From NCBI RefSeq assembly GCF_026210795.1, contig NC_089456.1:2978501-3042500 (forward strand): a stretch of DNA of 64,000 bases, in the 5' to 3' direction. Shown here piece by piece: positions 13,334 to 23,300 of the stretch (within the stretch, counting starts at the first letter, position 1; every line of letters begins with the position of its first letter). A program made the position numbers and the translations under genes. This DNA comes from Rhizophagus irregularis (Eukaryota > Glomeromycota > Glomeromycetes > Glomerales > Glomeraceae). The notes under the pieces are model-generated. The model searched no databases. It saw nothing but the letters and a program-made list of their open reading frames with translations, and was not told where the DNA came from.

Positions 13334-14480
13334 TTGTCAGCAAGCAATATAGATGTTAATACAAACGTAAAACTCCATGTTATTATACGTCCAAAATCAA
13401 CCACGTTAGAACAAAGTAATAATTTGCCTAGTAAGATTGCATCTGAACCAACTTTAACTCATAAAGAAACAATTCAAACAATTATTGACCTTTCTGATGA
13501 CTTTACTGAACCTACTAAAGATATTTGTATTTATGATTTTGTCTAGTATTAATTTATTTACTTTATTTTGATATATTCCATTTACAAATAGCTGGACGCG
13601 GAAACTACCCAAGAAAAATCACAAAAAATTGAAGTTTCTATGGTAATAATTTCAGTTTAATACACATAATTAGATTTCTATAAATTAAGACTTACTTTTT
13701 TACTTACTTTAGTCACCAATTAAAGGTACTAAACGTAAAAAGCAGGTTTTGAAAAAAATAAGTTAAATCAAATGATGATGGCATCAAGTGGACAGATAGC
13801 GAAATTAAAATTTTTCTTGAGTTTTGGAAAGAAAATTTGGAAGAATGGAAACGGGGAAAGGTGAAGGTTTATCAAAAAATTATAAGTGAAAACGTGTTAC
13901 CAGGTCGTACTCTTGATCAATTCAGAAATAAGGTTGGGAAATTGCGTGAAATGTATTTGCAAAAAAAAAAAAGCTAAGTTTACTGGTGAAAGTAGTGTAG
14001 AATAGATTTGGTTCTCACAAATGGAAGAAATTTTGTCACAGAGTAAAGCAATCAACCCGGATTATGTTACAGATTCAGCTTCAGATTCTCCTCCTATTTC
14101 TGATGACGAAAATTCAGATAATAAAAAAAAATTATAAAGCTGATAAAACACGAAAAAAGAAAAGAAAATCAACAGGAATTGAAGGTATGGACGAAAAGGG
14201 AGGAAGAACGAAAGGGAAAGGGAAATGGAACGAAAAGGGAGGAGGAGAACGAGAGGGAAAGGGAAAGGGAATGAAAAATCTAGGTAATTGCAGCAATGGG
14301 ATAATCAAGAGATAGATTTTATGAAAAAAAACTAGACTTAGAGGAGCGTGAAAGCCAAAAGAAATTCGAATTTGAGTAAAAGAATTAATTCAGCAATATG
14401 AGTTGGAAAAGAGTAAGTTGGAGATAGAAAGATTGCTGAAAATGAGAAGGTTAATTAGAGTTGGAAATGTTAAAATTTTG
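13334..14480 (+). pseudogene. Harbinger ORF1: Myb/SANT-like protein, broken
   Basis: The reading runs through IKWTDSEIKIFLEFWKENLE, VYQKIISENVLPGRTLDQF and RNKVGKLREMYLQKKKAKF, a trihelix Myb/SANT-like DNA-binding region known from the second gene of PIF/Harbinger elements. It is followed by an acidic linker (SDSPPISDDENSDN) and a very basic, lysine-rich stretch. A frame change, a stop codon near 14003 and a lysine/glycine-rich expansion break it. In intact elements this protein helps bring the transposase to the element ends. Confidence 0.6.
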
Positions 14481-14599
14481 CAAAAGTAATGAATGAAAAT
14501 TTTGTATAGATTATGAAGTTTATTAAATAAATTTGTGAAATATAATATAAATATAATATTTTTTTTGTAAAATTTGTTTATTAATTACTTGTTATGCTA

Positions 14600-15830
14600 C
14601 ATATTGATTAACATTATTTCTCTTTCAAGTTCGCCTTCTAATTTTAAAATTTCATCACTTTCATCTTCCCAATCATATTGATCATTATCATTATCATTAT
14701 CATCATCATTTTGATCGTTAATCTCCCAAATTTCCCACAAATTTCACAATTTGCTAATTTAATTGCCATCTTTATATCTTTTACAGATAATTCTTTTAAT
14801 GCTTTGAATCTAGCCTTTAATCTACCAAAGGCATGTTCTACAACAACTCTATGTTTTGAATGAATAAAGTTAAATTGACGTTATCGATGATTAAAAGGAT
14901 TTTTAAAAGGAGTAATTAAAAAGGAAGAGATTGGATATGCTGAATCACCTAACACATAATCATCTCCTTCAATATATTTTGTTTTATTAAGAAAAAAATC
15001 AGACTCGTGCATCATGCACTGATCCTGGCCATCCTATTATATAATTAATAAAAATTCCTTTAACATCAACAATTCCTTGACAATGAATTACGTATCTTAT
15101 TTTCTTGTAAAAAAATGCTGTTAGATCTTGTGCAGGTGCCTCATTTAAAATAAAATACATGTAAAATCGAAAAAAAAACGCCAAAACTATCAGTTTCGGC
15201 ATTTTTACATGTAAAATCAAAAAGAAAAACGCTGGAACTAATTATTCCGGCGTTTTTACATGTAAAATCGAAAAAAAACGCCAAAACTGATGAGTCCCAT
15301 CTATTGCTTCAATAACATTCTGAAACCCCAATAGCTTGAAATCCTGCATGAACAATAGCACGATTAATATTCTTAGGCCATTGAACAAACTCCAATTTTT
15401 TATTTCTAATGGCCTTCATTACACGATTAATATAAAGAATTACAGTACCTTTACATATTACAAGTCGAGAACAAATACTTAAAATATCATCTTTAGAACT
15501 AAACGCCAAAGAAATATTACTAATTGAAATTCAACTAGTGCTAGATTGTTAAATTGTTGTCTTTCCATTCGTAAAACTTTTTTAAACTGTATATCATCAT
15601 ATAATGATAAGATTCACGATACCAATGTTGAGACTTAGGAACATGGATTCGGAGAACAAGATAACATAAAGAGGATAAAGCAAGAAGTATTTCTTTTATT
15701 AAATCATTATCATTATCTAAATCATCATCATTAAAGAGTCAAAAGAGTCATTTTAATCCTGTATTGTTCATAATATTAAAGCATATTCAATATCCTTTTT
15801 AGACATAATTATAAAAAGAAAAAAATTGGA
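14600..15830 (-). pseudogene. Harbinger ORF2: DDE transposase, broken
   Basis: Minus-strand pieces in order: the AFSSKDDILSICSRLVICKG helix-turn-helix region; VIEAIDGTH with the first catalytic Asp; IRYVIHCQGIVDVKGIFINY and GWPGSVHDARV, conserved in PIF/Harbinger; GDDYVLGDSAYPISSF with the second Asp; and VVEHAFGRLKARFKALKEL with the catalytic Glu. A palindromic insertion (about 15153-15285) separates the first Asp region from the rest, and several frameshifts exist. The three catalytic residues are recognisable, but no complete frame remains. Confidence 0.75.
15153..15285. repeat. Nested palindromic repeat cluster inside the transposase
   Basis: TTTACATGTAAAATC-type words and ACGCC..GGCGTT half-sites alternate about three times, giving two back-to-back hairpins. 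Each hairpin has an arm with an A-rich run and a loop near AACTATCAGTTTCGG or AACTAATTATTCCGG. The block interrupts the Harbinger transposase between its first catalytic region and IRYVIHCQG, so it was inserted or expanded after that element arrived. ACATGTAAAAT is the shared core. Confidence 0.6.
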
Positions 15831-16524
15831 TAGATCATAACGCGGATTTTTCTGCTCAATTTACGCTGTTTTTTGATTGGCCAAAAAAATCGGATCAGAT
15901 CGGAATGGAGCAGAAATGAACAGGGCTAAAATTTCCTAATACACTTCTGATAAATTTTTTACTGTGCTACTGTTAGTAAACGAAATTAATAGAGATTAAA
16001 AAAGAATTATGCATACCATGAAACTTGAATTTATACAATTAATAATACTAAATTCTATAGGTTTTAAAGTACACTGGAATTTAGAATCTAGAAATTAGAA
16101 TCTTTCTCAGTGTATATAATATTTGGTTAAAATTATTTGGTCATCGAAAAAGTTTTTCTTTTGCCAAAATTAAGACACATTGTTTAAAATATCGCAAATC
16201 AGAATTATTTTAACTAAAAGTTTTCAAATACATAAATTCCGAAATTCAATCTAGTAAGATTTAAGGTTATAATGTCTCAAAATACTTACTAAGACCGGGT
16301 TAGTTTGTGATATACTAATGTTCCGGGCGAAACCGAAACCTATTTGCAGGCGAAACCTCCGAAACTTGACAAAACTAGTTTTGCCATTGGTTAAAAATCC
16401 GAAACTGCCGAAACCTCCGAAATGTGACGAAACTTCCGTAACTTCCATAACCTCTGAAACCTAAAAAAGGAAAATGATCATCCTATCTAACATGCAGAAA
16501 CTGCGGAAACCGCAGCTTTAAATT

Positions 16525-16776
16525 TTGATGCAGACTCGCAAACTAGAATATCAAGAGTTTTTACCAGATGATGATTTACTACAACGTGAAGAAAATAAAA
16601 AAACGAAAAATTTAGGTGGTAGGTCTAAGTCACTTGTATGGGGAACTTACGCTAAACAGGGTGAACAAGTATCAGATGGTCACTATGAGGCCACTTGCAT
16701 GCACATGCAAAACAAAGAATTGTCATATTATGGTATAGGAAAAACAAATGAGGAAATTCGTAATATTTTGGTTTGA
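16525..16776 (+). pseudogene. hAT transposase N-terminal remnant (BED-finger-like)
   Basis: The frame contains KSLVWGTYAKQGEQVSDGHY followed by EATCMHMQNKE, matching the start of BED-finger transposases in this fungal group (form: GGR.KS.VWG..., then a CxxC pair). Here the second cysteine has become Met (CMHM), so the finger is not intact. The dimerisation and DDE domains are absent. Confidence 0.6.
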
Positions 16777-17078
16777 ATACAGGTGACGATCTTATTGAAG
16801 TTATTGATGATGATTACGAAAGTGATGATATAGAAACAAGAATATTTGATGAGGAGGATGATTTGATGATTAGCAGAGAGTTAAATTTGGACGCAAATGC
16901 ATTTATAAAAGATTTAGACAAAATTATTGAAGATAGCGACAATATAGATATGGAGGAGGAAAATATACAAGATATAGAAAATGAAAGTAGTATAGAATGG
17001 GACCCTGATATAGAAGCTGATAAAATATGTAAAGTTTGTTTGCTAATAATAATAAAGGATTCAATAAACAAACCATAA
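16773..17078 (+). pseudogene. Acidic C-terminal remnant of hAT transposase
   Basis: A 101-codon frame is rich in Asp, Glu and Ile (MNTGDDLIEVIDDDYESDDI at its start), overlaps the end of the previous frame by four bases and lies inside the hAT element. Its acid-rich composition fits the extreme C-terminal tail of fungal hAT transposases, so the element seems to keep both coding ends with the middle deleted. No enzyme function is expected. Confidence 0.45.
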
Positions 17079-17296
17079 ATTTTAAACTTCAATTTACTTT
17101 ATTTTTTATTTTACATTTAATCACAATAAATAAGTTTATGAAATTCCGGATATAAGTAATTTAAAAATAAATGTTTCGGAAATTACGGAGGTTTGGGCAT
17201 GTTACGGAAGTTTGAGCATAGTTTCGGAAGTTTACCCTAAAAGACGAAACGTTTCGCCAATCGTAAAATGGTTTAGCCCGGAACATTATGATATAC

Positions 17297-17815
17297 ATAG
17301 AATGTAAAATTGCGGTATCATCAATCCTTAGCATGTTCTAACAAATTAAACAAATTAAAATCATTTGTTCATAATACAATTCTTGAATAATATACTCTAT
17401 TAAATATATTTTCGACGTTGAAGATTAATGTCTTGAACGATGAACGATCTACACCTTTAAGGCATGACCAACATTTTATCGATAACTATTGTTAAAAAAT
17501 TTTATAAGTTCGATAACATTCCAGTAATCCTATTAAAATGAAAAATATACAATCTTTATTATTTTACATTGTTAACTTATTAAATATCTAATAATAAATA
17601 TTATTAATATACAAATATTCTAATTTTACATACAAATAACTATAAATTAATATTTAACATTCATTTATCCAAATTTCATGAATTAATTAATATGATCTCA
17701 GTTCCCTATTGGTTACTCAGAGTATTTCTTTCCTAATGTGACAAACAATGTTACTAATTTACCTAAAAAAAAAATTTCTTTAATATTAAATCATTTAATA
17801 AAAATAATAAATAAC
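17297..17815. other. Intergenic region downstream of A1
   Basis: About 520 bp of AT-rich sequence between the hAT target duplication and the A1 stop codon. It should contain the A1 3' UTR on the minus strand; several AATAAA/ATTAAA-like words are present, but none can be assigned as the polyadenylation signal. No coding content is seen. Confidence 0.5.
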
Positions 17816-19789
17816 TTATACTAAAAACTCATCTGTAGCAAAATATGCATATCTCAGATTTTTTAATTTTTTACTTTTACAAATATATTTTATTTTGATT
17901 TCTTTTTGTTTTTGTTTTGGAAAAATTGGACCACAATCATTTTCTCCCTTTGAATGTAAACTGATATACTTTGGTCCTAAAGATTCAACAATGCCATTCT
18001 CTTCGAAAGGTAATATACCATAGGAATTAGGAGTATGGTATTTTGAAATAATAAGAGTACATAGAGTAAAATCAGGTAAATTAACATAATTTTTGTTTTT
18101 TAAACAATATGAAAATATGTATGATCCAATTCTATTATTTTTTTCGTCATTGAAAAAGTGATGACCTATAACGCTAGATCGATTTGAAGATTTTAATTCA
18201 CTTAGTAAAGGGATTCCTAAACATGAAATACTGTCTACTGTTGAATTGTATTTAAATTCTAGGAAACCTGTACCAAAATGTTTATTCAATGAATTAAAAC
18301 GGCTACTGAAAGTTTCCAATCGAGTATCAAAATCTCTAAGAATGAATTTAAAATTAACATAATATCCAATAACCATCCAACCAATGCTCAAATGACATTT
18401 ACGTTTTTTAAACTTATTTTGAATACAATGGATTATAAGTCTCGGTTTTCCGTTTGGTGGAAAGAGAATTTGACAACTAAAATAATCATTTCCCACTTCC
18501 TTTTTGTCAATAACCGTTGCAAAAATGTTACATTTAGCATCCTCATTTTGAACAATATCTGAAATATTTGATGGTATATTCAAATCGATTACTTTTGGTC
18601 TATCAGGTTCTTCCAATTGATAATTAATTTCTTCAAAGCTTAAATGAAGAATTCTTTTTCCAATACATAAAATAATTTCTTTACGCAACTCATCATCTAA
18701 AAGTTGGAATATACTAATAGGGTCTTTTAACTGTATACAATCCCAATTTCTGAAATCTAATAAAGATTTAACCCATGCTTTTTCATCAAAATCTTCAAGA
18801 CTATCAGGCTGTTCTCCTCCAATTAACTTAAAACATTCATGTTTAGAATAATTAGCATTCCCGATTGAATTTTCAGAAGAATATCCTAACCCAATCTTTG
18901 AAGCTGGAGTAGCCACACTTACGTTTCCTTTGTTAACATTTTCTTCAGAAGATTCTTTAGAAATCTTTACTCCTTTAAAATAAGCCCTTCCGCCTAAAAT
19001 AACTTCAGTTGGAATGAATTGACCGAATTCTTTAGTAATTTTTTCGAATCCCCCTCTAGGATCATTAGATTTTATAGCTTCTTTCACCACATTAATAAAT
19101 TCCGGGGTTGGCTTCAAATATTCACTCAATTTTAAAGATACTTTACCAAATTCTGTAAAATTACAAACAGAACTAGTTTCAGCCTTAGACCGACTACTTT
19201 TTGATGTACTAACGCTAATTGATACTCCAAATTTTACAAAATCTTGTACATCAATATTCCCACTAAAAGATAATTCCGTTTTCATAATCCTATCTTCATT
19301 TGAATTAAATTCAATCATTTCTTTTCGGCATCCCTCAGCACCAATTTCAGTCATTTCACAATTTATCATTGTAAATGCTTTATTCTCAGCTTTCTTAATT
19401 CCATCAAGAGTTATAGTACGACCATATTCTAAATTACATTTCCCACTCAAAAACTTCCAATTAGGTTTTGAATTTTTTATTAAGTATAAAACAATATTAT
19501 CGTCAATTTTTTCTATAATATTGTCTAAAATTTTCTCACATTCATCTTCGCCTGCTATTTCAGAAAGCACGTAATCAGTAGTGCCATCGCTATTGACTCG
19601 ACTGGTCTTTTTTGCAAATGATAACGTATCATTCATTTTTATTTCACTATTTTGTTTGAGTATTTGACGAATGTCTGATAAATTATTGTTAAGGTTTAAA
19701 CTAATTAATACGGATTGTGATGGCTGAATACCTGTTTGAACCGATACGTCAACATTTTTATTAAGAAGTTTTCTAATGAATAAACTCAT
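17816..19789 (-). CDS. A1: type A MACPF-like protein (657 aa)
   Basis: This single open frame starts at the ATG that aligns with A2 and A3. Layout: residues about 10-110, a beta-rich N-terminal region with NLNNNLSDIRQILKQ (possibly ubiquitin-like; inference); about 118-200, EYGRTITLDGIKKAENKAFT; 255-267, the MACPF-like signature FGQFIPTEVILGG; about 320-370, LIGGEQPDSLEDFDEKAW and DPISIFQLL, the usual end of a MACPF core; about 410-560, a domain with CNIFATVID and PRLIIHCIQ shared with all A and (more distantly) B proteins. There is no signal peptide. MACPF proteins insert into membranes as oligomers; whether this one does is unknown. Unlike A2 and A3, no clear extra 3' exon is visible. It is divergent from G1, 519 bp away. 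Confidence 0.85.
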   Translation of the reverse strand: MSLFIRKLLNKNVDVSVQTGIQPSQSVLISLNLNNNLSDIRQILKQNSEIKMNDTLSFAKKTSRVNSDGTTDYVLSEIAGEDECEKILDNIIEKIDDNIVLYLIKNSKPNWKFLSGKCNLEYGRTITLDGIKKAENKAFTMINCEMTEIGAEGCRKEMIEFNSNEDRIMKTELSFSGNIDVQDFVKFGVSISVSTSKSSRSKAETSSVCNFTEFGKVSLKLSEYLKPTPEFINVVKEAIKSNDPRGGFEKITKEFGQFIPTEVILGGRAYFKGVKISKESSEENVNKGNVSVATPASKIGLGYSSENSIGNANYSKHECFKLIGGEQPDSLEDFDEKAWVKSLLDFRNWDCIQLKDPISIFQLLDDELRKEIILCIGKRILHLSFEEINYQLEEPDRPKVIDLNIPSNISDIVQNEDAKCNIFATVIDKKEVGNDYFSCQILFPPNGKPRLIIHCIQNKFKKRKCHLSIGWMVIGYYVNFKFILRDFDTRLETFSSRFNSLNKHFGTGFLEFKYNSTVDSISCLGIPLLSELKSSNRSSVIGHHFFNDEKNNRIGSYIFSYCLKNKNYVNLPDFTLCTLIISKYHTPNSYGILPFEENGIVESLGPKYISLHSKGENDCGPIFPKQKQKEIKIKYICKSKKLKNLRYAYFATDEFLV

Positions 19790-20308
19790 TTTTATTTTAT
19801 TTATTTATCTTTTTTTTTCAAAAAAAAAATTTTGTCGGACAACGTGCATTTGTTATAATATAGTAAACTTTTTTGGTTATATTACGTTTATCATCGAACT
19901 TTATTTCCATGTGACCATGCTTTTGTTACTCCTATGATCCATGTGACCATACTTGTGACCATGATTTACCCCAGTATCACCGACACTTTTATAATTAAAA
20001 TTCCACCCCACGTGACCGGTGACATTTAAAGGGATGTGAAAAAAATAATTTTGTGAGGCAAAAAAACACTAAGTCCCTCAGATAAATATAAACAGTGAAA
20101 ACGCGGTGGGGTGTGATGCCGGTGATGAATATTACAAAATCACGTGGGGTGGAAAAAGTGTCGGTGATACTGGGGAAGATTGTGACCATGTTATTGTTAA
20201 TCCTAAAAAAGTTACACAAATTTCGTAATGGCCGATCTTTACGATTTATAACCCCAAATTTTTGAGAGCCACTTTCGTTTTTATCTTGCTGCAAATTTTT
20301 GAATAAAA
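19790..20308. promoter_or_regulatory. Divergent intergenic promoter region of A1 and G1
   Basis: The 519 bp between the two start codons must hold both promoters. The left part repeats an (A/T)TGTGACCAT word three times (about 19909-19963). The middle is a MITE (19964-20180) with two CACGTG hexamers, one in each arm. The right part is AT-rich leader for G1. CACGTG is a bHLH (E-box) type site and should be rare in such AT-rich DNA. Confidence 0.55.
19964..20180. mobile_element. 217-bp MITE with 10-bp TSD in the A1/G1 promoter
   Basis: The ends are inverted repeats. The left end reads ATTTACCCCAGTATCACCGA then CACTTTT. The right end is its reverse complement with three mismatches near the tip. 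Inner arms TTCCACCCCACGTGA and TCACGTGGGGTGGAA extend the palindrome, the left arm having about ten extra bases. A 10-bp direct repeat TGTGACCATG flanks it (19954-19963 and 20181-20190). The duplication length and lack of coding fit a Mutator-like MITE. Because related words recur on the left flank, the target duplication could be partly coincidental. Confidence 0.65.
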
Positions 20309-23300
20309 ATGTCAGATGCACAATTGATAAATTGGATTGATCAACGCATAGAAGAGAAGCATATAAAATACTATGAATATCATGATTTTAATAATTTGGA
20401 AGTAATAAGTAGTGGAGAATTTAGTAAAGTGTATAGGGCAAATTGGAAACAGACAGAAAAATATTTTGCACTAAAATTATTTAATTTAGACTTCGATAAT
20501 GTTGTTAAAAAAGCGGTCAACGAGGTACTGTAAATATTAAAGCTTTTTTTTTTTAAGAGATTTACTAAATGTTAATTATTGTATAGATAAAGTTGCATCG
20601 AGAAGTTGATTTTTATGATCATATATTACGTTTTTATGGAATAACTAAAATTAAAAATGATTCTGGTAAATAGTTTTTTATTTTTTAAAAAAAAATTAAC
20701 AATAAATTAAAAATATATGCAAGAATTTTAACTTTTTTTTTCTTTTCGTAGACAAGAAATATTTTTTGGTATTAGAATATGCAGACGGAGGAACTCTTAA
20801 TAGTTATTTAAGGAAGAATTTTTTTTCTTTGGATTGGCAAGATAAATATAGATTGGCTTTCCAATTATCAAGTGCAATAGAATGTTTGCATGAAGAAGGG
20901 ATTATACACAGAGATTTGCATTCAAATAATATACTTATACATCGAGATTCAATCAAATTAGCAGATTTTGGATTAAGTAAACGTATTGAAGATGATAATG
21001 GCGAAATTGTATCAAGCCTATGTTGTATAATTCCTTTTATTGATCCTAAAGCATTTAAAATTACAAAAATTAAGGAAGAAATGTCATTTGAGGAGGAAGA
21101 ATTACAAGTAAAGTATAATTTGGATAAAAAAAGCGATGTTTATAGCGTCGGCGTATTACTTTGGCAACTGTCTAGCGGTAAAAGACCTTTTATTCATGAT
21201 AAATATGATTCATCTTTGGTTATGAAAATTGTACAAGGGTTTAGAGAAAGTATTGAAGATGATACGCCTGAAGAATATTCTAATTTATACACGAGTGAGT
21301 ACAGATTTTATATTAAATTATTTTAGCTGTATTTGAACTAAAATAATTAAAATATTACTTTATTTAGAGTGTTGGGATGGCGATCCAGATAATAGACCAA
21401 CAATTCAACAGGTTATCGTTACTTTAAAAGAAATAATGTCGTCACGTACTCAAGCACTTGAACATCAGACACCGAAAGATGGGTCAGAAATAATCAGTAT
21501 TATTGTGATGGGATTAATAACGTTAATCGTAAAGATAACTAATGAAGGAAAATCTCGTGATCAATATCGTCCAATCCTTGACAATTTCTTATCATTACAT
21601 GATATCACCATTGAAGAAATTTATAAATGGTTGAATACGAATAAAATGACGAATGCGGATCATATGTTTTTTATGGGACATTTATATTTTTCAGGAATCG
21701 GTACAAAAATGAATGTTAATAAGGCATTCGATCATTTTCATCAAGCGTCATTACAATGTCATCCTATTGCTCAATATTATTTAGGAGTTTGTTATGAATA
21801 TGGCTTAGGAACTATGATTAACAAACCATTGGCATTTAAATGGTACGAAAAAAGTGCTAGCCATGATCAAAATATAGTAGGTAAATTTGCATTGGGAAAT
21901 TGTTATGAAAAAGGTATTGGGATTATGAATGACGAAGGGATGGCTTTTAATTGGTATATTAAGGCAGCAAATAATGGTCATACAAATGCACAATATTGTA
22001 TTGGAAATTATTATCAACAAGGAATTTATGTCAATAGAGATTATAAGTTAGCTTTTTATTATTATGGTTTGAGCGCTCAGGGTGAATCTATTTTCGGTAT
22101 TAATATGTTGGGTTATTGTTATTTAAATGGTATTGGAACTTCCATCGATAAATCAAAAGCTTTTGAGTTATATTTAAAAGCTGCCAATATGAAATATAGT
22201 ATTGCTCAATATAATGTCGCCGTTTGTTATGAAGATGGTGTTGGTACAACAAAGGATTTTGAAAATGCCATGGGGTGGTATAAAAAGTCTGCAGATAATG
22301 GATATGAGTTAGCTATAAAAAGACTAGATAAGTTATCAGAAAATTCGCTTTTGGAAACTAAAGAAAAAGATGTTGGTAAGTTTAATTTATATTTATGTCC
22401 TTGCTTTATTAGTTATCTTTAAAATTTCTTATAATCTTACATTTCTCGCACGAAATTAGAATTAGATTCGTTAACCGAAGAACAAATAAAGCAACGAATG
22501 ACGCAACAGTGGAAGTTACATCATGGTTTGTTCTTGGATGGACATAGTATACAACCAAGTAAACAAGCTGTTTTTGTTGATGATGGTGATTTGTGTACAA
22601 ATTTGTATAGGGGCGAACCTATGGTTTATATTAATATAAATGGTTTTGATAGTCTTACGAATTTGCTCACTTTCGACAATCATATTTTTAGCGATTTACA
22701 ACCTTTTGATATTTGTATTAATTTTCCAGTTGCTGAAATCACATATAAAGGTGATTTATTGGAATCTTTTTCAACATATATGGAAGATGTGGAAGACGTG
22801 GAAGATGATAAAGATTTACACGACTTATATGGACATATCTTTGCAAATAAATTTTTAGTCGGTGGACAATTATTTGTCGAAAATTTCCGTCTAGCTTCTT
22901 CCAAACAAATTGATGTTTTGAAATTTTACATAACGTGGGCATATAATTCGGCTAAAAATAACAACGCAACCCAATTCAACGATGATACTTTTGGCGCACT
23001 TTATTTAGAAACACCAAATGGTGTAAAGCTAAATACTCCCAAAAAATTGGCCAATTGGTTAAATAATTTATATCAGGATAATGTAATTGATATTATCTCT
23101 TATAAAAATCTTAGATCCATTTCTCAATTAAGAAAGGCAAAAGATGCAGATGCGGAAGATACAATATTCGCAGCGAATGATTCTGAAACTCAAGACGAAA
23201 AAAATCCTGGAATTGCTAATTTTGAAAGGAAATTAAGTTTACAAGAATGGGTTGGAGATGATTTATATGTTAATTTAGTAAAATGGATCAAAGTTTTTCA

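Larger units (their letters stand above)
13154..15926. mobile_element. PIF/Harbinger-type DNA transposon, decayed
   Basis: The 2.77-kb element has related ends. It begins GCCCTGATCCG and continues TTCCGATCTGATCCGATTTT. The reverse complement of the right end begins GCCCTGTTCATTTCTG and continues with the same TTCCGATCTGATCCGATTTT, differing by a short insertion. Two convergent reading frames typical of the superfamily lie inside: a Myb/SANT-like protein on the plus strand and a DDE transposase on the minus strand. Flanks are TTA on the left and TAA on the right. The usual 3-bp TWA duplication is therefore plausible but not preserved exactly. Confidence 0.75.
16316..17288. mobile_element. hAT-type element, internally deleted, with 8-bp TSD
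   Basis: The two ends are inverted copies of TAATGTTCCGGGC(G/T)AAACC. Both are followed by subterminal GAAACC/GAAACTTCCG words in opposite orientation. The element is flanked by a perfect 8-bp duplication, TGATATAC (16308-16315 and 17289-17296). An 8-bp duplication plus a BED-finger-like coding remnant indicate the hAT superfamily. At 973 bp it is far too short for a full transposase, and the catalytic core is missing, so it must have moved with help from elsewhere. It lies about 530 bp beyond the 3' end of A1. Confidence 0.8.

Noticed and set aside
14678..14863. Plus-strand frame beginning with a run of isoleucines
   Set aside because: It comes from an ATC/ATT microsatellite opposite the end of the Harbinger transposase and is not a gene.
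16814..17092. Minus-strand Ser/Ile-rich frame in the hAT element
   Set aside because: It is the antisense of the acidic Asp/Glu-rich tail; the Ser-rich composition follows from the complementary codons.
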